Shown: piece after piece, positions 1 to 6,594 of the stretch | Position numbering within the stretch: the stretch's first letter is position 1 | Layout of the letters: every line of letters starts with the position of its first letter | NCBI GenBank assembly: GCA_947588675.1 | Contig: CANPYY010000002.1 | Location: 1 to 64,000, forward strand | Direction of reading: 5' to 3' | From: an uncultured Lachnospiraceae bacterium | GTDB lineage: Bacteria > Bacillota > Clostridia > Lachnospirales > Lachnospiraceae | DNA length: 64,000 nucleotides | Made by a program: the position numbers and the translations under genes | The notes under the pieces: generated by a model | The model's database searches: none | Seen by the model: only the letters and a program-made list of their open reading frames with translations | What the model was told of the DNA's origin: nothing

Positions 1-744
1 CGTAAGGTCTACCGAAAGCTTCTCCGCATTAAGGTAGAAGCATATGCCGTGTCCGCTGTCTGCCGGTGAAAGCGCTATGCTTACCGTTCCGTCTGCATTA
101 TATGTGGCTTCCTCTGCTGCAAACGCCTGGTTTTCCTTTGTCATAGGTACTACAAGCTCAGATGCATACGGGTCGTTTGTCGCTACCGGCCTGTCCGGAG
201 CTTTCGTAGGCTCTTTTGTAGGAGGCGCTTCCGTTTTAGGTACTGCAGTTTTTATCGGCTTATCCGTAGCGTCGTCAGGTGTATCCGTTGCCTTTGGCTC
301 ATCAGTTGACGGAGGAATATCTGGGTTGTTTGTAGGTGCAATAACAGGAGAATCCGTTGACGTATTCTGCTGTATACCTGTACTCTCATCCTTTACGGTC
401 ACGGTACATTTAAGTTTGGTCTTTTTACTGCCAAGCTTGTATACTGCCGTTATTTTAGCTTTGCCCGCGCTTATGCCTTTTACTACTGCGCGCGCCTTTT
501 TGCCTTTTTTTACAGTCTTTTTCTTTACTATCTTTAATACAGACTTATTACTGGTCTTCCAGCTTACCTTCGCATTTTTTTTACTGTTTTTTAATTTTAT
601 CGTGGTTTTTTTACCCACTGTAACAGATACCTTTTTCTTTAAGGAAGGTTTCTTACCCCCGCCCGCATGGATTTGCCCCGCCGGTATAAGCGTTAACGCA
701 AGTGTCATACACATAAGCGCGGCTATACTTCTTCTAGCTTTCAT
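1..744 (-). CDS. secreted Ig-like (Big_2-type) protein with Pro/Thr linker, partial (C-terminus off the window)
   Basis: The reading frame is open for 248 codons from ATG at 744 to the window edge. Residues 1-28 are a signal peptide (basic start, hydrophobic core, ...IPAGQIHA). Residues about 33-119 are a Lys-rich bacterial Ig-like domain with the typical KVSWKTSNKSV core and a closing GKAKITAVY strand. Residues about 120-200 are a Thr/Pro linker (EAPPTKEPTKAP). A new domain begins near residue 203 and is cut off; it contains ATYNADGTVSIALSPADSG, which resembles the start of a beta-sandwich carbohydrate-binding module. The ribosome site GAGGAGG overlaps the stop codon of the gene before it, 15 bases away, so the two are co-transcribed. 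It is probably a cell-surface or secreted polysaccharide-binding or hydrolysing protein; whether it has a catalytic domain cannot be seen here. Confidence 0.85.
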   Translation of the reverse strand, partial: MKARRSIAALMCMTLALTLIPAGQIHAGGGKKPSLKKKVSVTVGKKTTIKLKNSKKNAKVSWKTSNKSVLKIVKKKTVKKGKKARAVVKGISAGKAKITAVYKLGSKKTKLKCTVTVKDESTGIQQNTSTDSPVIAPTNNPDIPPSTDEPKATDTPDDATDKPIKTAVPKTEAPPTKEPTKAPDRPVATNDPYASELVVPMTKENQAFAAEEATYNADGTVSIALSPADSGHGICFYLNAEKLSVDLT

Positions 745-759
745 TTATTATTGTCCTCC

Positions 760-2229
760 TCATTCTACATTACTAGGTTCGGCAGTCGGCTCCGGCGTTT
801 CAGTTGGCTCCGGTTCCGGTGTTTCAGTCGGCGCCGGTTCCGGTATCGTTATACCTGTAACAACCAGATTAGTTAATGTCATTCCAACTGTTTCTGCATC
901 AAAGTCTTCTGTCGTCGGGTTGTCAAAACGCAGCTTAAAGGAAATAGGTCCATTCTCCTCAGTTTCCTCAGGTGCCGTAGCCGTAATAACTCCGCTAAAC
1001 GGCGTGCCATTCTGAATGCCTTCCTCTCTATAAATCTTAGGAGCGCTTTCCCAATCCCAGCCGTTTGCATTGCTCAGTACAGCAACCTGCTTAAAACTCC
1101 TTGCTCCTGAAACAATAAAGCTTACTCTTAACTGCTCGCCTTCCTTAATTTCAGAACCATCAATATTAAAATACTCTATATTCCATGAATTATCTTCCGT
1201 ATCACGTACTGCTTTCACATTACCGGTATAATACTGATTCGCACTTATATCAAACGGTTCTGTTAAATCAAGGACTGTACTATCGGTTACTTTTACTACA
1301 ATCAAATTTGTTACTTTAAGAGGAATGCTTTCTCCCGGCTCTGCATCACTTTCAGGTACCGGACTGTCCAGACGAATCTTAAAGGATATTCCTTCTCCAT
1401 CTCCTGTCGCCGTAATTGCTCCTGCAAAGCTCTGTGACGGAGCAAGTCCTTCTCCTGCCCACAGTTTCGGTGAACCATCCCAAGCCCAGTTATTAAGGCT
1501 GCTCTGTGTTACAATCTGCCTGAAACCACCGGCTCCCCCCAGTGTGTACGAGAATACATAAGTATCACCCTCTGTGTAAGTCGTATCTACAACATTGAAA
1601 TACTGCGCCTCCCAGGCATCTTTAGTTTCATTAATATTGGCTGTTACAGTTCCACTGTAAGGAACTCCAAGTCCTATATACTTATCTTCAGGTAAATCAT
1701 AAACTGTTTCACCAGCATTAGTTAATTTTATAATGTAAAGGTCGGATAATGTAATTTTAAGTGGTTCTGCAATCTCTACATCTTCAACAGGATTATCAAG
1801 CTGAATTTTAAACGCCAGATTCTCACCGTCAGCGGTTGCCTCAATCTTTCCGGCCACAACAGTACCTGCTTCAACCCCGGTGTCAGACCATACTTTCGGC
1901 GCTGCCGCCCAGTCCCAGTCATTGACGTCGCTCTGGATTGCTATCTGCTTATATTCCTCAGCACCATCAAATGTACAGGACACATAAAATTCATCTCCCG
2001 CATTGAACGCAGAATCTGCTACATTAAAAAACTGGATGTCATATGCAGTTTCCTCCTCATTCGGCGTAGCTTCAACTTTACCCGAATATTTTACTCCAAA
2101 TTCAATATTCTTTTCGTCAGGCAGAGTCTCGCCTGTCACAGCCTTAGCCGGAGCAAATCCTACAACAGTTGTAAGTACCATGGCAAGAACAAGAATCTTT
2201 GCCACATGTTTTTTCAAAAATCTTTTCAT
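760..2229 (-). CDS. secreted protein with three tandem ~145-residue beta-sandwich-like repeats
   Basis: This is a 489-residue exported protein. I chose the ATG at 2229 because GGAGAG lies correctly before it; an ATG 10 codons upstream has no such site. Residues 1-31 are a signal peptide ending in APAKA. Three homologous units follow, each starting with a YSG/YTG turn (KYSGKVEA, PYSGTVTA, YYTGNVKA) and each holding an NxWxWxxxPK motif (NDWDWAAAPKVW, NNWAWDGSPKLW, NGWDWESAPKIY) and an SFKIRLD-like strand. The end is a Pro-Glu-Thr tail without LPXTG or other wall anchor. The repeats with conserved tryptophans suggest a carbohydrate-binding role, but I do not recognise the family and no catalytic motif is visible. 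It is followed 15 bases later by the Ig-like secreted protein. Confidence 0.85.
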   Translation of the reverse strand: MKRFLKKHVAKILVLAMVLTTVVGFAPAKAVTGETLPDEKNIEFGVKYSGKVEATPNEEETAYDIQFFNVADSAFNAGDEFYVSCTFDGAEEYKQIAIQSDVNDWDWAAAPKVWSDTGVEAGTVVAGKIEATADGENLAFKIQLDNPVEDVEIAEPLKITLSDLYIIKLTNAGETVYDLPEDKYIGLGVPYSGTVTANINETKDAWEAQYFNVVDTTYTEGDTYVFSYTLGGAGGFRQIVTQSSLNNWAWDGSPKLWAGEGLAPSQSFAGAITATGDGEGISFKIRLDSPVPESDAEPGESIPLKVTNLIVVKVTDSTVLDLTEPFDISANQYYTGNVKAVRDTEDNSWNIEYFNIDGSEIKEGEQLRVSFIVSGARSFKQVAVLSNANGWDWESAPKIYREEGIQNGTPFSGVITATAPEETEENGPISFKLRFDNPTTEDFDAETVGMTLTNLVVTGITIPEPAPTETPEPEPTETPEPTAEPSNVE

Positions 2230-2758
2230 AATAAGCTCTCCTTTCATAAATTTTATCATGTTACAAAATCTTATTTACCGTTATTTCGCAACTACCCTCC
2301 TTCCATAAATGCCAAAAACAAACTTCAGGAAATAACATTCAGCCTCTACGTCAGGCAGTCCCCCTATACCATTTGGCATAATATTATTTGGTATATGTTT
2401 GTAATTTAATTTTATACCCTTATTAACCATTTGTAAATAGTTTTTTAGTATAATTAAATATAAATATATTACTATTGTAATAGAAATATATTATATGCGC
2501 CAAATATCAATTATAATTATTGAAATGTAGCTTAGAATATTATAAGCATTTATATTTAACTAAATTATTTTCAAACCCTCTGATTTACGGCATTTCCTGC
2601 ACCTTATCAATATGCTGCAGTCGCATAAGCCGACTCCTTTCAGGCATTTATTGAAGTAATCTTATTGGTAAAAATATCTGCTATTTAATTTTATTCCTTT
2701 TTTTGTAAAAAATTATACTTATATTAGAACAGATTATATGCTGTATAAATAAAATCTT

Positions 2759-2787
2759 TTGACACTCCGTACAATATTTTATACAAT
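2759..2787 (+). promoter_or_regulatory. orphan sigma-A type promoter
   Basis: TTGACA (2759-2764), a 17-base spacer and TACAAT (2782-2787). No plus-strand gene follows; a transcript would cover only a possible 13-codon frame and the hairpin at 2835-2854 before running antisense into the flavodoxin remnant and the ATPase gene. It may be a small RNA promoter or chance in A+T-rich DNA. Confidence 0.4.
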
Positions 2788-2834
2788 TATCGGGTTTATT
2801 TAGTATGAATTTACCTAATTTTGAATTACATAAA

Positions 2835-2854
2835 GCAGGTAAATAATTACCTGC
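2835..2854. terminator. hairpin, possible terminator
   Basis: GCAGGTAA and TTACCTGC form a perfect 8 bp stem with a four-base loop. On the minus strand it is followed by TTTATG, a weak U tract, so it may end transcripts coming from the ATPase side. Confidence 0.4.
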
Positions 2855-2917
2855 CTGAAGAAATTTGAGAATAATTTAATAAATATTGAAATGATTTAAC
2901 AAAAATAAAATGTAGTA

Positions 2918-3057
2918 TTTACTGCTTTTATGTAAGGAAAACTGATATTTGCTCTCTCATCAATATCAGTTCACCTTACTTTCTTTTTAGCCCATTTCTC
3001 TACACTCTTGTAGGATAAATCGGTTAAATCCTTTCCTTTTACTAGCTCTTTATCTTT
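2918..3057. repeat. direct repeat copy 1 (flavodoxin 3' end plus terminator)
   Basis: This 140-base segment matches 4523-4662 without gaps at a constant offset of 1605 bases, with about 11 mismatches. It carries the last ~28 codons of a flavodoxin gene and the hairpin after it. The two copies bracket the ATPase gene. Confidence 0.9.
2940..2971 (-). terminator. intrinsic terminator-like hairpin behind the flavodoxin remnant
   Basis: AACTGATATT and AATATCAGTT form a perfect 10 bp stem around a 12-base loop, followed on the minus strand by a short T run. The same hairpin, with one G-T pair, follows the intact flavodoxin gene at 4545-4576. Confidence 0.55.
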
Positions 3058-3058
3058 T
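2971..3058 (-). pseudogene. remnant of a flavodoxin gene (C-terminal ~28 codons only)
   Basis: The minus strand reads ...LVKGKDLTDLSYKSVEKW and ends KKKVR-stop, identical in those residues to the C-terminus of the intact flavodoxin at 4576-5157. The stop codon is TGA here and TAA in the intact gene. The frame has no start and begins three bases after the ATPase stop codon. It is the leftover of a duplication or of an insertion into the flavodoxin 3' end. Confidence 0.85.
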
Positions 3059-3064
3059 TTCAAC

Positions 3065-4318
3065 CTAAAATTCCAAACTATCCGCATTGAGGAGAAAATA
3101 TTTCATACCCATGATTACAAATCCTTCTTCATTTCTCCAAGGCTTTTTTGTTCCGTTTACTATAACAATCTTCTTAAACGAATCTGAAATACTTCGGAGT
3201 GAATTAAGTTCCTGTGTCTGCTTTTCCGCAGAAGTTATATCATAAGCTACTTGGATGTAATATCTCTGACTTCCCTGGTTCACCACAAAATCAACCTCTA
3301 ACTGCTTATGAACTCTCTTTCCTTCGCCATTCTTTACAAATACATCCACAATGCCAACATCCACATTGTAACCACGCATAAGCAGCTCATTGTAAACAAT
3401 GTTCTCCATAATATGAGTAGGTTCCTGCTGTCTGAAGTTTAGTCTGGCATTTCTAAGTCCAATATCAGAAAAATAGTATTTCAGATTTGCACCCACATAC
3501 TTTCTGCCTTTAATATCATACTTGTCCGCCTTAGAAATCAAAAACGCCTCTGCCAGATAATCAATATGGTTGGATATTGTTTTATTGCTATAATTGATTC
3601 CTCGTTCACTTTTAAAGGTGCTCGATATTTTAGTTGGATTGGTAGGCGACCCTATGGCAGAAGCAAGAATATCCACCAAAGTTCCAAGTTCATCAACATT
3701 TTGAATCCTGTTTCGCTCTACCACATCCTTAATATAAACATTGTTAAAAATATTTTTAAGATATTCAGCCTTTTGACGTTCCACAGAAAATTGTGCTACC
3801 TGCGGTAAGCCGCCGTATATCATATATTCCTCCCAGGCATCATCATAATCTCCATCAAAAGCCGCATAGAACTCTGCAAAAGACAGCGGATAAATTCTGA
3901 TTTCATCTCCTCTGCCCCTAAATTCAGTTACAATATCGCTAGATAAAAATTTAGAATTACTGCCAGTTACATACACGTCAATGTTGCTGATACGAAGCAA
4001 ACTGTTCAGCACTTCTTCAAATCGTGGCATAAACTGTACTTCGTCCAAAATCAGATAATACTTTCTATCATCTTTCATTACATCTTTAATATATTGATAA
4101 CACTTCTTCGGATCTCTCAATTCCTCATTTTCAATGCCATCTAAAGCAATTTCAATGATGTGGTCATTATCCACGCCATTATCCAATAAATATTTCTTAA
4201 ACAATACAAATAACAGAAATGATTTACCACATCTTCTGATTCCCGTGATAATTTTAATCATTCCGTTATCTTTTCGTATCTTTAATTGTTCAAGGTATGA
4301 ATCTCTTTTAATTTCCAC
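3065..4318 (-). CDS. AAA+ ATPase of the DUF4143 (archaeal-type ATPase) family
   Basis: A 417-residue protein with an N-terminal P-loop ATPase (Walker A GIRRCGKS near residue 30, Walker B YLILDEVQ) and a C-terminal DUF4143 part that ends in an EVDFVVN...YIQV pattern resembling a PD-(D/E)xK nuclease core. I place the start at GTG 4318: AAGGAG stands seven bases before it and the protein then begins VEIKRDSYLEQL, the usual start of this family. An ATG ten codons upstream lies inside a palindrome and has no ribosome site. Members are common, often multi-copy genes in gut Clostridia; their role is unsettled (defence, toxin-like or regulatory uses have been proposed). Here the gene sits between two direct repeats carrying the flavodoxin 3' end, so it looks like acquired cargo. 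Confidence 0.9.
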   Translation of the reverse strand: MEIKRDSYLEQLKIRKDNGMIKIITGIRRCGKSFLLFVLFKKYLLDNGVDNDHIIEIALDGIENEELRDPKKCYQYIKDVMKDDRKYYLILDEVQFMPRFEEVLNSLLRISNIDVYVTGSNSKFLSSDIVTEFRGRGDEIRIYPLSFAEFYAAFDGDYDDAWEEYMIYGGLPQVAQFSVERQKAEYLKNIFNNVYIKDVVERNRIQNVDELGTLVDILASAIGSPTNPTKISSTFKSERGINYSNKTISNHIDYLAEAFLISKADKYDIKGRKYVGANLKYYFSDIGLRNARLNFRQQEPTHIMENIVYNELLMRGYNVDVGIVDVFVKNGEGKRVHKQLEVDFVVNQGSQRYYIQVAYDITSAEKQTQELNSLRSISDSFKKIVIVNGTKKPWRNEEGFVIMGMKYFLLNADSLEF

Positions 4319-4334
4319 AGTATCACTCCTTGTT

Positions 4335-4351
4335 TTCGTGCATTGCACGAA
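4335..4351. promoter_or_regulatory. 17 bp perfect palindrome at the ATPase gene start
   Basis: TTCGTGCA-T-TGCACGAA on the plus strand, placed just upstream of the AAGGAG ribosome site of the ATPase gene. It could be an operator or a hairpin in the 5' untranslated RNA that affects translation. Confidence 0.5.
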
Positions 4352-4483
4352 TTTTAGTAATGATATTTTACTACTAAATTATTTTCTATTCAATAGACAT
4401 TACTATTTTTTGTGAATTTGCGCTGTTTTATGTAGCGTCATGTTCATATAGCGCCTTGCGCCTCATCGGATTCCAATTACATA

Positions 4484-4518
4484 GCGCAGTGTGTTTTTCT
4501 GTCTGTAACACACTGCGC
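4484..4518. terminator. strong 12 bp hairpin between the ATPase and flavodoxin genes
   Basis: GCGCAGTGTGTT and AACACACTGCGC pair perfectly around an 11-base loop. It is G+C-rich compared with its surroundings and lacks a clear U tract on either strand. Three TAGCG(C/T) motifs occur in the preceding 80 bases. It may be a terminator, an mRNA-stabilising stem or part of a small mobile repeat. Confidence 0.45.
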
Positions 4519-4522
4519 CGGG

Positions 4523-4662
4523 TTTACTGCTTTTATGCATGGAAAACTAATATTTGCTCTCTTATCAATATCAGTTTACCTTACTTTCTTCTTAGCCCAT
4601 TTCTCCACACTCTTGTAGGATAAATCGGTTAAATCCTTTCCTTTTACCACCTCTGCATCTTT
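4523..4662. repeat. direct repeat copy 2 (within the intact flavodoxin gene)
   Basis: Partner of 2918-3057. This copy is part of the full-length flavodoxin gene and its terminator, so it is taken as the parental copy. Confidence 0.9.
4545..4576 (-). terminator. terminator-like hairpin of the flavodoxin gene
   Basis: On the minus strand AACTGATATT and AATATTAGTT form a 10 bp stem with one G-T pair, directly after the stop codon and followed by TTTT. Confidence 0.55.
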
Positions 4663-5157
4663 GGCGCTTTCTTTGACCCCTTTCATACTGCCGGAGATGC
4701 CGCTCCCGCCGCTGGTGCAGAATGGCACGATTAATTTTCCTTTCAAATCATATGACTCTAAAAAAGTGCGGATAATCTTTGGTTCTTTTCCCCACCATAT
4801 GGGATAGCCAAGAAATATCACATCATATTTACTGATATTTTTTACTTTTCCCTTGATTTTTGGTCTGGCATTTTCATCATTCTGCTCCTTATTTGCCCGG
4901 CAGTCATCATTTTCATATCCTAAATCAGCCGTTGTATAAGGTTCTGCCGCCTTAATTCTATAAATTGAGCCTCCGGCTGCCTTTTTTATTTTCTTTGCTG
5001 CGCTCTTTGTTGTCCCCGTTGCCGAAAAATATGCCACCAGCACTTTAGTCCTCCCGGATTTACCGGCCGCACTTACCCCGTACGCCGGAAATGCCATACC
5101 TGCATTCAATGCCAATACTAATAATAAACTGATACAAATTTTCTTTTTTCCTGCCAT
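4576..5157 (-). CDS. exported flavodoxin
   Basis: A 193-residue protein. Residues 1-28 form a signal peptide (MAGKKKICISLLLVLALNAG... AYG) with no lipobox cysteine. The rest is a flavodoxin of the flavodoxin_4 type: the FMN-phosphate loop VAYFSATGTTKSAA and the PIWWGKEP and PFCTSGGSGISGS loops are present. I start at ATG 5157, which has GGAGGAGG seven bases ahead; an ATG at 5178 overlaps the end of the reductase gene (ATGA) and would add seven acidic residues before the signal peptide. Export is unusual because flavodoxins normally exchange electrons in the cytoplasm. The gene directly follows the exported aldo-keto reductase and is probably under the same LysR-controlled promoter. The C-terminal 28 codons occur again as a remnant at 2971. 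Confidence 0.88.
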   Translation of the reverse strand: MAGKKKICISLLLVLALNAGMAFPAYGVSAAGKSGRTKVLVAYFSATGTTKSAAKKIKKAAGGSIYRIKAAEPYTTADLGYENDDCRANKEQNDENARPKIKGKVKNISKYDVIFLGYPIWWGKEPKIIRTFLESYDLKGKLIVPFCTSGGSGISGSMKGVKESAKDAEVVKGKDLTDLSYKSVEKWAKKKVR

Positions 5158-5174
5158 AATAATCTCCTCCTCCC

Positions 5175-6365
5175 TCAATACCAGTCATGCTTTTCATTCC
5201 GGTCAAGCGCATTAATCTGTTTCATCTCTTTTTTAGATAACTTGAAATCATACAATTCCGTATTCTCCTGTATATGATTGGGATTACTTGAACCCGGTAT
5301 CACGACCACGCCCTTTTGCAGATTCCACCGCAGGATAACCTGCGCAGAAGATTTCCCATGCGTTTTTGCAATCTCGGAAATTGTTTCATCTCCCAACAAC
5401 TCCGCCGTATGCCCGCGTCCGCCAAGCGGATACCAGCCCTGCACGACTATGCCAAGGCTCTGGATATAAGGAATCACATCATTCTCCTGATAGTATGGGT
5501 GGATTTCATTCTGAACCAAAGCAGGAGTAATACTCACCTGCGGGAGAAATTCCTGTAACTCTTTGATATACCAGTTTGACAACCCAATAGAATGTACTTT
5601 TCCTTCTCCGACTGCCTTCTCCATTGCCTTATATGCCTTTACATCATTATTTCCGGGATGGTGCAGCAAAAGTAAATCAATGTACTCAATATCTAATCGT
5701 TTCAGCGCATCATCAATCGCCTTTTCCGGATTATCATACTGATTCGGATACAATTTCGTTATGACAAATATTTCGCTTCTGGGTACTCCTGACTCCCTGA
5801 CGGCTTTGCCAACTTCTTTTTCATTATCGTACATATAGGCAGTGTCAATCAGTCGCACGCCACGTTTTAACGCCTCTGAAACAGACTGCACACAGGTATC
5901 ACCTGTCAGGCTGTAAGTACCGAGCCCATTGAGCGGCATCTGATAGCCGCTGTTCAATTTCACTGTTTTTTTCTTAAAATTAAATACCGGAGCTTTGACC
6001 GGATTTACCACTTTAATTTTCATCCATAAAGCAGATTTCTTTTTTTCTGACATAACTGTAACTTTAATTCTTGCTGTTCCTTTTTTATTTGCTTTTGCCA
6101 GTCCGTTTTTACTGACAGACACGATTTTAGGTCTAAAAGAACGGTACTTTATCTTCTTTTTTCCAATTATACTACCGGAATTTACCTGTATCCTGACTTT
6201 TGTACCCTTTATAATCTGACAGGTTTTTTTTGTATAATCGACCTGGTTTATTTTTAATGTGACCTGGTTTTTCTTTTCTGCTGCCATCATGGACGGTTTT
6301 GAAATAATACCAATCATAAACGCGCCTGTCAGCAATAAAGCCATATATTTTCGTATTTTTTTCAT
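5175..6365 (-). CDS. exported Ig-like domain / aldo-keto reductase fusion
   Basis: A 396-residue protein with three parts. Residues 1-29 are a signal peptide. Residues about 34-121 are a Lys-rich Ig-like (Big_2-type) domain with KYRSFRPKIVSVSKNGLA and a closing KGTARIKVTV. Residues about 130-396 are a complete aldo-keto reductase with the catalytic set Asp174 and Tyr179 (DTAYMYDNE), Lys204 (VITKL) and His235 (LLLLHHPG), and the C-terminal IPGSSNPNHIQEN coenzyme-phosphate motif. The family reduces carbonyls with NADPH in the cytoplasm, so the signal peptide and wall-type domain are unexpected. GGAGG precedes ATG 6365. The flavodoxin gene follows with a four-base overlap of possible starts. Physiological substrate and electron donor are unknown. 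Confidence 0.9.
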   Translation of the reverse strand: MKKIRKYMALLLTGAFMIGIISKPSMMAAEKKNQVTLKINQVDYTKKTCQIIKGTKVRIQVNSGSIIGKKKIKYRSFRPKIVSVSKNGLAKANKKGTARIKVTVMSEKKKSALWMKIKVVNPVKAPVFNFKKKTVKLNSGYQMPLNGLGTYSLTGDTCVQSVSEALKRGVRLIDTAYMYDNEKEVGKAVRESGVPRSEIFVITKLYPNQYDNPEKAIDDALKRLDIEYIDLLLLHHPGNNDVKAYKAMEKAVGEGKVHSIGLSNWYIKELQEFLPQVSITPALVQNEIHPYYQENDVIPYIQSLGIVVQGWYPLGGRGHTAELLGDETISEIAKTHGKSSAQVILRWNLQKGVVVIPGSSNPNHIQENTELYDFKLSKKEMKQINALDRNEKHDWY

Positions 6366-6421
6366 ATTCTGTCTGCCTCCGCATCCTTTCTGAACCCTGC
6401 AATTACATCTCTTACTGTCAA
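6362..6421 (-). CDS. possible 19-codon leader peptide overlapping the reductase start
   Basis: AAAGGAG stands nine bases before TTG 6421, which opens a 19-codon frame reading TVRDVIAGFRKDAEADRI. Its TGA stop overlaps the ATG of the reductase gene (ATGA). A strong ribosome site and the overlap suggest translational coupling, but the frame is short and starts with TTG. It could also be the stub of an older gene. Confidence 0.3.
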   Translation of the reverse strand: MTVRDVIAGFRKDAEADRI

Positions 6422-6463
6422 TTTTTATATCTCCTTTTATGAAACATCCACTTTTTTACCTCT

Positions 6464-6492
6464 ATATTAAAACAGAAACCATTTAATATCAA
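6464..6492 (-). promoter_or_regulatory. promoter of the reductase-flavodoxin operon
   Basis: On the minus strand TTGATA (6492-6487), a 17-base spacer and TAATAT (6469-6464). The weak -10 and the palindrome that ends four bases from the -35 fit an activator-dependent promoter. Confidence 0.55.
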
Positions 6493-6496
6493 ATAC

Positions 6497-6530
6497 ATAT
6501 ATTGAATATATAGCCATACTTGAAAAGTAT
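6497..6530. promoter_or_regulatory. pair of LysR-type T-N11-A palindromes
   Basis: ATATATTGAATATAT (6497-6511) and ATACTTGAAAAGTAT (6516-6530) are both perfect 15 bp palindromes with a T-N11-A core. Their centres are 19 bp apart, about two helical turns. One abuts the -35 of the reductase promoter and the other overlaps the -35 of the LysR promoter, the usual arrangement for activation plus self-repression. Confidence 0.65.
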
Positions 6531-6548
6531 TGCAAAATGTTATATACT
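6520..6548 (+). promoter_or_regulatory. promoter of the LysR gene
   Basis: TTGAAA (6520-6525), a 17-base spacer and TATACT (6543-6548). The -35 hexamer lies inside the right-hand palindrome. Confidence 0.6.
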
Positions 6549-6594
6549 TTTCTGCATTAACAAGAAATATTTTAAAACAGGAATTAAATAAATT

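Larger units (their letters stand above)
2230..2917. other. AT-rich stretch without a recognisable gene
   Basis: About 690 bases hold no supported coding region. Visible items are an inverted repeat at 2366-2394 with ATACCA/TGGTAT arms, 137 bases upstream of the triple-repeat gene and a possible operator; a well-formed plus-strand promoter at 2759-2787; and an 8 bp hairpin at 2835-2854. The rest is A+T-rich and full of stops in all frames. Confidence 0.6.

Noticed and set aside
44..1015. Plus-strand frame of 323 codons rich in Ser, Val and Gly
   Set aside because: It is antisense to the Ig-like secreted protein and the end of the triple-repeat protein. Its composition reflects the Thr/Pro-coding repeats read backwards, and the minus frames have signal peptides and ribosome sites.
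2259..2420. Possible riboswitch in the leader of the triple-repeat gene
   Set aside because: The region has a short GC-richer patch and an ATACCA/TGGTAT inverted repeat, but none of the conserved blocks of c-di-GMP, lysine, TPP, cobalamin or SAM aptamers that I looked for.
5175..5178. ATG 5178 as the flavodoxin start, overlapping the reductase stop by ATGA
   Set aside because: It would put seven acidic residues before the signal peptide, while ATG 5157 has GGAGGAGG at the right distance. The overlap is kept only as an alternative.
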